The notes under the pieces: generated by a model
The model's input: the letters and a program-made list of their open reading frames with translations, nothing else
Database searches by the model: none
Told to the model about the DNA's origin: nothing
Translations under genes and position numbers: made by a program
Assembly: GCF_001715195.1 (NCBI RefSeq)
Contig: NZ_MDWE01000008.1
Coordinates: forward strand, 1 to 60,771
DNA length: 60,771 nt
Source: Rhodohalobacter halophilus
GTDB taxonomy: Bacteria; Bacteroidota; Rhodothermia; Balneolales; Balneolaceae
Reading direction: 5' to 3'
Part shown: positions 53,413 through 60,771 of the stretch, piece by piece
How positions within the stretch are numbered: the first letter of the stretch is position 1
How the letters are laid out: the number at the start of each line of letters is the position of its first letter

Positions 53413-53440
53413 TCTGTATCAATAAATCTGTATCAATAAA
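53413..53440. repeat. Perfect tandem 14-bp duplication upstream of clpB
   Basis: TCTGTATCAATAAA occurs twice without a gap (53413-53426, 53427-53440), 26 bp before the clpB start. It may be a binding-site array or a recent slippage event. Confidence 0.8.
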
Positions 53441-53465
53441 AAAGAAATTATAAACAGGAGCTAAA

Positions 53466-56102
53466 ATGAATTTCAATAAGTTTACGATTAAGGCACAAGA
53501 GGCTGTACAGGCGGCACTTGAGCTGGCTCAAAATGCTAACCACCAGGCTGTGGAGCCGGCACATATTCTAAAAGCGCTGTTAAGTGATTCGGAAAATGTG
53601 ACGATTCAGATACTGAAAAAGATCGGCGTCAATGTTTCGTCGCTGTTGGATCAGTTGGAGGAAAAGATTAAATCCTTTCCGGTTGTGAAAGGGGCATCCG
53701 TTTCCGGTCAGTATCTGTCGAACAACACGAAGGCAATGTTTGACAAGGCTCAAAGTGAGGCTACAGAGCTTGGAGATGAGTATATCAGTTCCGAGCATAT
53801 TCTGCTTGGGATGATGGGTGCATCATCCGAAACAAGCTCACTGCTGAAGGATCAGGGGGTGAAGAAAGACCAGGTACTCCAGGTTTTGAAGGATGTGCGA
53901 GGAAGCCAGACAGTGGATGATCCAAATGCGGAGAGTCGCTACCAGGCGCTGAAAAAGTATGCCCGAAACCTGAATGAGCTGGCAGAGAAAAATAAGCTGG
54001 ATCCGGTTATCGGGCGAGATCAGGAGATTCGCCGTGTGATGCAGATACTCTCACGCCGAACCAAGAACAATCCCGTTCTGATTGGTGAGCCAGGCGTGGG
54101 TAAAACGGCCATTGCCGAAGGATTGGCGCTGCGAATTGTACGCGGAGACGTACCCGAAGGGTTGAAATCAAAACAGATTGTGGCACTTGATATGGGTGCA
54201 TTGGTGGCCGGGACCAAGTTCCGCGGTGAATTTGAGGAGCGCCTCAAGGCCGTGGTGAAAGAGGTGATGGATTCCGATGGGGAGATTATCCTCTTTATTG
54301 ATGAGATCCATACACTCGTGGGTGCCGGCGCAACGGAAGGATCGATGGATGCGGCCAATATTTTGAAACCGTCGCTGGCCCGTGGCGAGCTGCATGCGAT
54401 CGGTGCTACTACGTTGACCGAATACAGAAAATATATTGAGAAAGACAAGGCGCTCGAACGGCGACTGCAAACGGTCTTTGTGGGAGAGCCATCGATTGAA
54501 GATACAGTATCGATTTTGCGCGGGCTTCAGGAGAGATATGAGGTTCACCATGGAGTGCGGATTACAGACGCGGCTATTGTAGCCGCCGCAGAATTATCTC
54601 ATCGGTATATTGCGGATCGATTTTTACCGGACAAGGCCATTGACCTGATTGATGAAGCCGCTTCACGACTGAGATTACAGATCGATTCAATGCCTGAAGA
54701 GCTCGACAGCATTGAACGCCAGATTCGGCAGCTTGAGATTGAGCGGGAAGCCCTGAAGCGTGAAAATGATGACGCGAAACTGAAAGCAAATGAAAAAGAA
54801 CTCGCTGACCTGGAAGAGAAACGGAAATCAATGCGGGCACAGTGGGATCACGAAAAAGGGCTGATCCAGAAAACCCGTGAATTGAAGCAGGCGATCGAAA
54901 CGGCTCGCAATCAGGCCGATAAAGCGGAACGCGAAGGTCAGTATGAAAAGGTAGCTGAACTGCGCTACGGGACCATTACACAGCTTGAGAAAGATCTTGA
55001 AGAGACGAAAGCCAAACTGGATGATGTTCAGGAAGGCAGATCTTTGCTGAAAGAGCAGGTTGAAGCTGAAGAGATTGCAGATATTGTGAGCCGATGGACC
55101 GGAATTCCGGTCAACAAGATGTTATCCAGCGAGCGTCAAAAATTGCTCAAGTTGGAAGATGAACTCCATAAGCGGGTGATTGGCCAGGATCAGGCTATCG
55201 AGGCGGTCTCTGATGCAGTAAGGCGATCAAGAGCCGGCCTGCAGGATGAGAACCGACCGATCGGGTCGTTTATGTTCCTGGGATCCACCGGTGTGGGTAA
55301 GACGGAACTGGCAAGATCACTGGCTGATTTCCTCTTTAATGATGAGGACGCCATGATTCGGATCGACATGAGTGAATATATGGAGAAACACAGCGTGAGC
55401 CGGCTGATCGGTGCCCCTCCCGGATATGTCGGATATGATGAGGGTGGCCAGTTAACCGAAGCGGTTCGACGAAAGCCCTATTCTGTTGTATTGCTTGACG
55501 AGATCGAAAAAGCTCATCCCGATGCCTTTAACATACTGCTGCAGGTTCTGGATGATGGCCGACTAACAGACAACAAAGGCGTAACGGTCGATTTTACCAA
55601 TACGATTGTGATTATGACCAGCAACATCGGGTCCCATTTAATTTCAGAGCGGATTGAGAAGAGCGGAGGCGAAATGGATGATGCCACCTACAGAGAACTT
55701 CAGGACAAACTCTTTGAACAGCTGAAGAAAACCATACGTCCTGAGTTCTTGAACCGTATTGATGATGTGGTTGTATTCCATCCGCTCGATCAGCGACATA
55801 TCCGGCAGATTGTGGATATACAGTTGCAGCGTGTTGAGAAGATGCTAACCAAGAACAAGGTATCACTATCAGTGAGTGATAAGGTGAAAGACTGGCTGGC
55901 CGCTCGAGGATACGATCCGGTTTACGGAGCCCGACCGCTGAAGCGTGTTATTCAAACTCAGATTGTCAATCAGCTTGCCAAACAGTTGATTCAGCGAGAG
56001 GATGATAGCGAAGGCATTGAGTTTGAGGCTACTGTCAGCAAAGATGGAAGCAAACTTGAATTTGCCGAAGTGTACAACGATGCCGAAGCATGGGCTGATT
56101 AA
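53466..56102 (+). CDS. clpB: Disaggregase ClpB
   Basis: This 878-aa Hsp100 hexameric ATPase has an N domain (1-145), NBD1 with Walker A GEPGVGKT (about 207-214) and Walker [10 protein letters not shown], a coiled-coil middle domain (about 405-525, Lys/Glu-rich) that contacts DnaK, and NBD2 with Walker A GSTGVGKT (about 605-612) and sensor motifs. It has no ClpP-binding IGL/F loop, so it is a disaggregase, not a protease partner. The start has AGGAG 5 bp upstream. It works with DnaK and the CbpA-like protein encoded 2.5 kb upstream. A strong terminator follows. Confidence 0.97.
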   Translation: MNFNKFTIKAQEAVQAALELAQNANHQAVEPAHILKALLSDSENVTIQILKKIGVNVSSLLDQLEEKIKSFPVVKGASVSGQYLSNNTKAMFDKAQSEATELGDEYISSEHILLGMMGASSETSSLLKDQGVKKDQVLQVLKDVRGSQTVDDPNAESRYQALKKYARNLNELAEKNKLDPVIGRDQEIRRVMQILSRRTKNNPVLIGEPGVGKTAIAEGLALRIVRGDVPEGLKSKQIVALDMGALVAGTKFRGEFEERLKAVVKEVMDSDGEIILFIDEIHTLVGAGATEGSMDAANILKPSLARGELHAIGATTLTEYRKYIEKDKALERRLQTVFVGEPSIEDTVSILRGLQERYEVHHGVRITDAAIVAAAELSHRYIADRFLPDKAIDLIDEAASRLRLQIDSMPEELDSIERQIRQLEIEREALKRENDDAKLKANEKELADLEEKRKSMRAQWDHEKGLIQKTRELKQAIETARNQADKAEREGQYEKVAELRYGTITQLEKDLEETKAKLDDVQEGRSLLKEQVEAEEIADIVSRWTGIPVNKMLSSERQKLLKLEDELHKRVIGQDQAIEAVSDAVRRSRAGLQDENRPIGSFMFLGSTGVGKTELARSLADFLFNDEDAMIRIDMSEYMEKHSVSRLIGAPPGYVGYDEGGQLTEAVRRKPYSVVLLDEIEKAHPDAFNILLQVLDDGRLTDNKGVTVDFTNTIVIMTSNIGSHLISERIEKSGGEMDDATYRELQDKLFEQLKKTIRPEFLNRIDDVVVFHPLDQRHIRQIVDIQLQRVEKMLTKNKVSLSVSDKVKDWLAARGYDPVYGARPLKRVIQTQIVNQLAKQLIQREDDSEGIEFEATVSKDGSKLEFAEVYNDAEAWAD

Positions 56103-56150
56103 AATTACCCCGGCAGACCGCTCCGTACGTCGGAAAATTAAATTCAATAA

Positions 56151-56189
56151 AAAAACCTCCAAGGTTTTCGAAATCTTGGAGGTTTTTTT
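56151..56189 (+). terminator. Intrinsic terminator of clpB
   Basis: AAAAACCTCCAAG / CTTGGAGGTTTTT is a 13-bp stem (56151-56163 / 56175-56187) with a T-run to 56189. It is nearly identical to the hairpin at 57692-57728 on the other side of the two small genes. Confidence 0.93.
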
Positions 56190-56263
56190 ATGGCTTACAC
56201 ATTGAAGTTAGATAATCACTCTGATGTGAAGAATTCCCTTGTTTAAATTGAATCTAAACAAGA

Positions 56264-56271
56264 GGGGGGGG
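56264..56271. promoter_or_regulatory. Eight-G homopolymer upstream of the small peptide gene
   Basis: Eight consecutive G lie 57 bp before ATG 56329, just after a CTTGTTTA / TAAACAAG inverted repeat (56238-56245 / 56255-56262). A tract this long in AT-rich DNA is a candidate slip site in a promoter region. Confidence 0.5.
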
Positions 56272-56328
56272 TACTTTGGTGGAGCCATTTGGGGTATTTA
56301 TGAGAAACATAAATCAAATCAATAGGTT

Positions 56329-56556
56329 ATGAAAATAATAGAAAAAGTCTTACTAATAACTGTTTTAGTAGTTGGAGTTAATTTAGCAGATAGTGATCCA
56401 GATCTCCAAGATTGCGCAGATTTGACAAATAATTGTGTAGCAACAGCAGACGAACAATATGAAAATGGAAATTACTCCGAAGCACAGTGGCATATGTTTG
56501 TCGATAGTATTTGCCCAAATGCCGGGATGCAATGTGCTGTAGAAATAATGGATTAA
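56329..56556 (+). CDS. Small exported peptide with four cysteines, paired with a beta-propeller gene
   Basis: This 75-aa precursor has a signal-type N-terminus (MKIIEKVLLITVLVVGVNLA) followed by an acidic mature part of about 55 residues with four cysteines (DLQDCADLTNNC and SICPNAGMQC). This is reminiscent of the small NVEALA-type peptides of Bacteroidota encoded next to 6-bladed beta-propeller proteins. The actual NVEALA motif is absent, so I claim only the pairing. The gene is AT-rich compared with clpB and lies 65 bp before the propeller gene. Function unknown. A peptide precursor or signal is a possibility. Confidence 0.7.
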   Translation: MKIIEKVLLITVLVVGVNLADSDPDLQDCADLTNNCVATADEQYENGNYSEAQWHMFVDSICPNAGMQCAVEIMD

Positions 56557-56621
56557 TATTAATTACAAATTTGCATCAATACTGCCATTTAAGTGGCAGT
56601 ATTTAATTTTTATATTAAGAT

Positions 56622-57593
56622 ATGAATCAGCTGTTATTTATTTGTATTTCATTATTCTTCTTGGTTCAAACAGACTATAAAATTGGTGATGAAATAAGTA
56701 AACCAGAGTTAAACGGTACTTCATTCTATGATATACGTGATTTTAAAATAGAAGATGAAAAAATCTACATCGCGGATTTCAGAGGGCTGAACGTATACGC
56801 TTTTAATTTGAGTGGAGAATTGATTGGAAAAAGTGGAGGAGAAGGACGAGGACCAGGCGAATTCGTTCATGGACCAAGAATTATCACTCCAGCTGAAGAC
56901 AGAGTTTATGCAATTGGAATGATGCCGTTCTTTTATGTTTACGATAGTTCGCTTACCTACTTGAAGCATGAGTATTTTATTAATAACCCAATAAATTCAT
57001 ACGACATGCATTTCTGGGATAATAAATTGTTCATTGCATTGACTCAATTTTATGAAGAAGAGCTCATCGTATACGATTTAGAAAAGGGTTCCCAGGAAAG
57101 TGTCTTTCTGGATTTTGAATTGCAGCCGGGTTTATTGGCTGAGTATAATATGTTTTCTATTGGATCATACTGGTTGTTTGCCTGGAACTATCAAAATAAG
57201 TTTCGTTTATATGATAAACACTTCAACCTAAAACGAGAATTTTCAATTGATGGAATACCAAAAATTGCGGATGGGATTAATAACGAACTCCGAATGATTC
57301 CAAATGAGGCAACATCACATCGACAGAAGGTTTACAGTTTAGGTACTTTTATGCCAATGGGTACTTTTTTTCGAGGTTTTGTTGTGCTCAGTGAGGATCA
57401 TTTTTTGGTTCAGCTAGGAACACAAACCGGTGGCTCTAATCTTGCAAAGATTTTGGATGTTAGTGGCAATGTGGTACAGGAAATTACTTTGCCACAAAGA
57501 GGTAAGGTTCTAGGATATTCACAATCCGAAGGAGCTCTTTACATGCTCAATCAAGAAGAGACAAACGTTGTTGCTTATGAGTTTTATGAGTAA
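56622..57593 (+). CDS. Exported 6-bladed beta-propeller protein
   Basis: This 323-aa protein has a short signal-like N-terminus (MNQLLFICISLFFLVQT). The body has NHL/6-bladed propeller strands, including the hallmark KSGGEGRGPGEFVHGP (about residues 69-84), IYIADFRGLNVYAFN and VLSEDHFLVQLG. This family (6-bladed beta-propeller of Bacteroidota) is often found beside small secreted peptides, as here. Ligand and role are not known. Base composition is AT-rich like the preceding peptide gene and unlike clpB and the TonB gene, which suggests joint acquisition. It may bind or process the neighbouring peptide. Confidence 0.82.
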   Translation: MNQLLFICISLFFLVQTDYKIGDEISKPELNGTSFYDIRDFKIEDEKIYIADFRGLNVYAFNLSGELIGKSGGEGRGPGEFVHGPRIITPAEDRVYAIGMMPFFYVYDSSLTYLKHEYFINNPINSYDMHFWDNKLFIALTQFYEEELIVYDLEKGSQESVFLDFELQPGLLAEYNMFSIGSYWLFAWNYQNKFRLYDKHFNLKREFSIDGIPKIADGINNELRMIPNEATSHRQKVYSLGTFMPMGTFFRGFVVLSEDHFLVQLGTQTGGSNLAKILDVSGNVVQEITLPQRGKVLGYSQSEGALYMLNQEETNVVAYEFYE

Positions 57594-57691
57594 TTGAATC
57601 TAGTGGATACAGGCTTGTCGAAGCCGATGGAAAGTGAACATTTTACCCGTCTGCCCGCACAAAGCGTCCTGACGGGAATTTGTTCCAATAA

Positions 57692-57728
57692 AAAACCCTC
57701 CAAGAGTTTCGAATTCTTGGAGGGTTTT
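57692..57728. terminator. Bidirectional terminator between the propeller and TonB receptor genes
   Basis: AAAACCCTCCAAGA / TCTTGGAGGGTTTT is a perfect 14-bp stem with a 9-base loop and T-runs on both strands. It closes two convergent genes. The sequence is close to the clpB terminator, including the preceding AATAAAAAACC context. Confidence 0.92.
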
Positions 57729-57752
57729 GTGTTCTAAAGTTAGTTTGAACGG

Positions 57753-60506
57753 TTAGATACTCACCCGAATTCTGGAGTAAACATATCGCCCTTCAAACCC
57801 GGAGGGTGAAAAACCGGAATACTGAAAGATTCCATTAAAGCTGTTCCCCTGGAATGTTTTGTCCGGGTAAACATCAAAGATGTTGTTTCCTCCCAACGCG
57901 ATAGCAACGTTTTCGCTGATATTGTAGGTGAACTCAAGGTCCGTTGTAAAGACATTTCCATACACCTGATCCTCATCCGGGTTCGATCGCAAGACTTCAA
58001 TTTCTCCGTACCGAACACCGCGCAGCATCAGCGACCAGTTATCACGTGAGTAGTTGGCCATAAAATTGATGTTGCTGCTCGGCTGGCCTACCTCAAACCG
58101 CCCGATTTCAACTCGCCCGAAGAGCGGAACATCGGTTAAGCCTTCCAGTTCTGCCGGGGTGTCAATCTCATCCTTGTTGGTAATTTCGGTTTCATTGAAG
58201 TTCATTCCGAGTGTGAAGCGCAGTGTAGAGTTGTCTGCAAGATTAAATCCATATCTTGCAATCACATCTAAACCCTGTGTCTCAGTATCCACCGCGTTTG
58301 TGAAGTAGCGGCCACCGGTTGCGTTAATTCCCTGGTTTTGCAGAAAATCGGCAAGGTCTTGACCGGTGAAATTCTCCGTAAACACTACACGGTCATCAAT
58401 GGTGATGCGATACACGTCGGCAGTTAATGAGAAATTACCACGCTCAAATGTGGCACCTGCACTCAGGTTGACTGATGTTTCCGCATCGAGTGACTCCGCC
58501 CCAAGCGCCTGTGCAGCAGCAGAATTAACGGGGAAAGTACCAACCTCGAACGGAGTGCCATCGATAAAGACGGTAGCGATAGAGGTGAAGTATGACTGAG
58601 CAAGGGATGGAGCACGGAATCCGGTACTCGCTGCACCACGTACGGCCAATCCTTCGGTAATTTCAAACCGGGTTGAAATCTTACCTGTCAGAGTATTTCC
58701 AAAATCACTGTAGCTTTCGAATCTGCCTGCAACGCCCAATGTCCATGGGTCGGTGATATCTGTTTCAAAATCGGCATAAGCTGCGATACTGTATCGGTCT
58801 TCATTCTGTTCGTTGCGAGGAGAGAATCCAGGGAATACCTGTGCTCCCGGTGCAGCTCCGTTGCCGCCATCGGCATACGATTCGGCTTCACCGCGAATGA
58901 TTCTGTAGAGTTCATAGCGGAATTCACCCCCCAAAGCAATACTCAGCGGTTGTGCGGTTCCAATATCAGCTGTTCTCACAAAATCGAGATTGGTTGTTGC
59001 CTGATCAAACGCAAGCGTGCCGGCTTTAAAGGTGGTTGGACTTCCAACGCCGATTGATGTGTTTACTGAGTTTGTTACTCCGTACTCAATAGAGTTGTGT
59101 CCGTAAACCTGGCTGAAATCATAGCTCCAGTCACCGGTTCGTCCTTTTATTCCAGCTGAAAATGAACCGTCATAAACGTTTGAGGTAATCAGGGGTAGGA
59201 AGCCATCCGGATAGTATTCCGGCACGTTCCTGGCATCCAGTGCCCGGCGATAAAAGCCGCCGGATTCTCCTTCTCTGAAACTCATGCCGCCAAATGCATA
59301 GAGTTCAACATCGGGTGCTACTTCCATGCTGCCGCTAAAAAAACCACTCACGTCCAGAAGTTCACTTGAGCCGTAACGATGATTAAATCGGTCAAATGTC
59401 TGCTCTCGAGGATCGGGATCTCCGTTTATTTCCGGATAGTTAGGGCGTGGATCCAAACCGGCCCGGCTCGATTTGCCACGATCTCGATATTGACCGGCTA
59501 CATATAAACTTCCGTTGTTTGGCAGTTCAAAACCATAACCCAAATGCAGGTTTACAGTCTTTCCGTCATAATGCCATACATCTTCTTGTCCGGGATAGTA
59601 GGGGGAAGACAGAAAATCTGCGTTTGAACCTCCATCTGGAAGAGCTTCTCCTGAAGCATACCCGCGCTCTTCCTGTGTAAGGTTTTGTCCGTAGGAAAAA
59701 GATGCGTCAAAACCTGTCGACTCTTTCAGGATGATATTAATCACTCCGGCAATAGCATCCGATCCGTACTGGGCAGCAGCCCCATCTCGTAATACTTCAA
59801 TTCTCTCAATCATATTTACGGGGATGGCATTAAGGTCAACCCCTGTGGAACCACGACCAACCGATCCGTTTACGTGAAGAATGGAGCTGGTGTGGCGTCG
59901 CTTACCGTTAACAAGTACCAATGTTTGATCGGGTCCTAGCCCTCTTAAAGTGGCTGGCCGAACGTGGTCAGTTCCATCTGTGATAGATGATTCGGGAGAG
60001 TTAAAGGAGGGAACCAAAGCCCGAATGACTGCAGTGGTTTGTGTAAATCCTGTTGCCTGAACCTCTGCTGCACTGATTACATCTACCGGAACGGGCGATT
60101 GTGTTATTGTCCTGCCTTGCCGGCGCGTACCAAGAACTACGACTTCATCACCGCCAACAGTTGCTAATTCAAGCGTAATATTTACAGTCACTGTTTCACC
60201 TGAAGAAATTGTGATATCCTGTCGGTAGGTCTGATAACCTAAAAAACTTACCTGAAGGGTGTAGTCACCGGCAGATGCACTAATCGAATATTCACCGTTC
60301 GGATTTGTTGAAGTACCGATATTTTCACCGACTAAAACAACATTGGCACCCGGTAACGGATTATTGTCAGTGTCAGAAACGACTCCCTCAACGGTTCCTC
60401 GTTGTGCAAATGATTGAGCTGCTGTAAAGATCAACATCAGCATCATCCAACCCGCCATCTTAGAGATGGTACGATATATTTTGTATTGTATGAGCGTTGA
60501 TATCAT
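57753..60506 (-). CDS. TonB-dependent outer membrane receptor with carboxypeptidase-regulatory-like domain
   Basis: From ATG 60506 the protein is 917 aa, and an upstream in-frame ATG at 60557 would add 17. It has a signal peptide ending AQSFAQ. A CarboxypepD_reg-like domain (about 36-115) has VEGVVSDTDNNPLPGANVVL and VSFLGYQTY. The plug (about 120-250) has RGLGPDQTLVLVNGKRRH, MIERIEVLRDGAAAQYGSDA and IAGVINIILK. A 22-strand-type barrel follows, ending RYVYSRIRVSI. It imports a siderophore, cobalamin or another large ligand with TonB energy. No SusD or ABC importer is adjacent, so the ligand is unknown. Confidence 0.94.
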   Translation of the reverse strand: MISTLIQYKIYRTISKMAGWMMLMLIFTAAQSFAQRGTVEGVVSDTDNNPLPGANVVLVGENIGTSTNPNGEYSISASAGDYTLQVSFLGYQTYRQDITISSGETVTVNITLELATVGGDEVVVLGTRRQGRTITQSPVPVDVISAAEVQATGFTQTTAVIRALVPSFNSPESSITDGTDHVRPATLRGLGPDQTLVLVNGKRRHTSSILHVNGSVGRGSTGVDLNAIPVNMIERIEVLRDGAAAQYGSDAIAGVINIILKESTGFDASFSYGQNLTQEERGYASGEALPDGGSNADFLSSPYYPGQEDVWHYDGKTVNLHLGYGFELPNNGSLYVAGQYRDRGKSSRAGLDPRPNYPEINGDPDPREQTFDRFNHRYGSSELLDVSGFFSGSMEVAPDVELYAFGGMSFREGESGGFYRRALDARNVPEYYPDGFLPLITSNVYDGSFSAGIKGRTGDWSYDFSQVYGHNSIEYGVTNSVNTSIGVGSPTTFKAGTLAFDQATTNLDFVRTADIGTAQPLSIALGGEFRYELYRIIRGEAESYADGGNGAAPGAQVFPGFSPRNEQNEDRYSIAAYADFETDITDPWTLGVAGRFESYSDFGNTLTGKISTRFEITEGLAVRGAASTGFRAPSLAQSYFTSIATVFIDGTPFEVGTFPVNSAAAQALGAESLDAETSVNLSAGATFERGNFSLTADVYRITIDDRVVFTENFTGQDLADFLQNQGINATGGRYFTNAVDTETQGLDVIARYGFNLADNSTLRFTLGMNFNETEITNKDEIDTPAELEGLTDVPLFGRVEIGRFEVGQPSSNINFMANYSRDNWSLMLRGVRYGEIEVLRSNPDEDQVYGNVFTTDLEFTYNISENVAIALGGNNIFDVYPDKTFQGNSFNGIFQYSGFSPSGFEGRYVYSRIRVSI

Positions 60507-60650
60507 ATGACTTGAGATTTGATTGCGATTTATTACTGAAGAGATCTTAAAGAGCATAGATGGGTCTATACTGTTTAGGTCTTACTTCATTTTTATAGAC
60601 TACAGTTTTTTCCACCCCGTGCAGTCTATATTTTTAAATAAAATCACAAC

Positions 60651-60658
60651 CAAAGATA
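60651..60658 (-). promoter_or_regulatory. TAnnTTTG-type -7 box upstream of the TonB receptor gene
   Basis: On the minus strand TATCTTTG matches the Bacteroidota -7 consensus, 145 bp before ATG 60506. A -33 TTTG is not at the expected distance. Confidence 0.3.
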
Positions 60659-60771
60659 AATCGTTCAATCAGGAAAAGTCGTTCGGTTAATAAGATTAGT
60701 CTGGAGGAGCGTTTTGAAAAGAAATGTACTGAGAGGAGTTTCTAATTGAAGATGTGGAATATGTGCAAAAA

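Overview
The window looks like a chromosomal segment of a marine or halophilic member of the Balneolota / Bacteroidota-Rhodothermota side of the tree. The main reasons are a TonB-dependent receptor with an N-terminal carboxypeptidase-regulatory-like domain, many exported proteins with short Bacteroidota-like signal peptides, an SDR-type threonine dehydrogenase, TAnnTTTG promoter-like boxes, and SecD and SecF as separate proteins instead of the SecDF fusion usual in Bacteroidota. The genus cannot be fixed from sequence reading alone. There is no rRNA, phage, IS transposase or CRISPR array.

Layout. 1-1.9 kb (minus): an NfeD-like protein followed by two stomatin/prohibitin (SPFH) paralogs, both carrying disruptions. 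2.0-4.6 kb: a DNA-damage cluster (96-aa unknown protein, SRAP/YedK, DinB polymerase). 4.7-7.7 kb: threonine-to-glycine catabolism (kbl, SDR threonine dehydrogenase) and a TRIC-like membrane protein bracketed by palindromic repeats. 7.9-9.5 kb: an HhH-GPD DNA glycosylase and a DUF433/DUF5615-type pair. 9.7-20 kb: exported and cytosolic peptide/amide hydrolysis (S9 peptidase, two M20 amidohydrolases, a HELGH-propeller-barrel surface protein), a LolA-like protein, a WbuC-like cupin and a FAD oxidoreductase. 20-26.8 kb: Nudix, subtilase, a methyltransferase-like membrane protein, pfkB plus rdgB, a GxxExxY cassette flanked by inverted repeats, and a sodium:solute symporter. 26.9-30.6 kb (minus): purF-engB-serA. 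30.7-38.9 kb: MauE/DoxX, MscS, a DegQ-type protease, Hsp20, a GH31 glycosidase, class II DAHP synthase. 39-48.8 kb: uvrA, secD, secF, a STAS protein, purA, a RuBisCO-like protein and an overlapping cupin. 48.9-49.8 kb: tRNA-Gly(GCC) between tRNA remnants and two GIY-YIG nuclease copies, one broken. 49.9-60.5 kb: DnaJ/CbpA, S1/P1 nuclease, macro domain, small exported protein, clpB, an AT-rich insert with a small Cys-containing exported peptide plus a 6-bladed beta-propeller, and a TonB receptor.

How genes work together. The strongest candidate system is purA-RLP-cupin. The RuBisCO-like protein and the cupin overlap by 8 bp and match in type the Rhodospirillum rubrum RLP/cupin pair that sends 5'-methylthioadenosine carbon to deoxyxylulose 5-phosphate. 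Their position behind purA would place them beside AMP synthesis. The second is a duplicated tRNA-terminator-GIY-YIG unit, in which the nuclease gene ends inside a tRNA remnant and the remnants carry short TCCCGA/TCGGGA hairpins. A third layer is a dispersed family of GC-rich palindromic repeats built from CTCTGCG-like units. These bracket several single genes and in one case form perfect 16-bp inverted ends around a GxxExxY gene.
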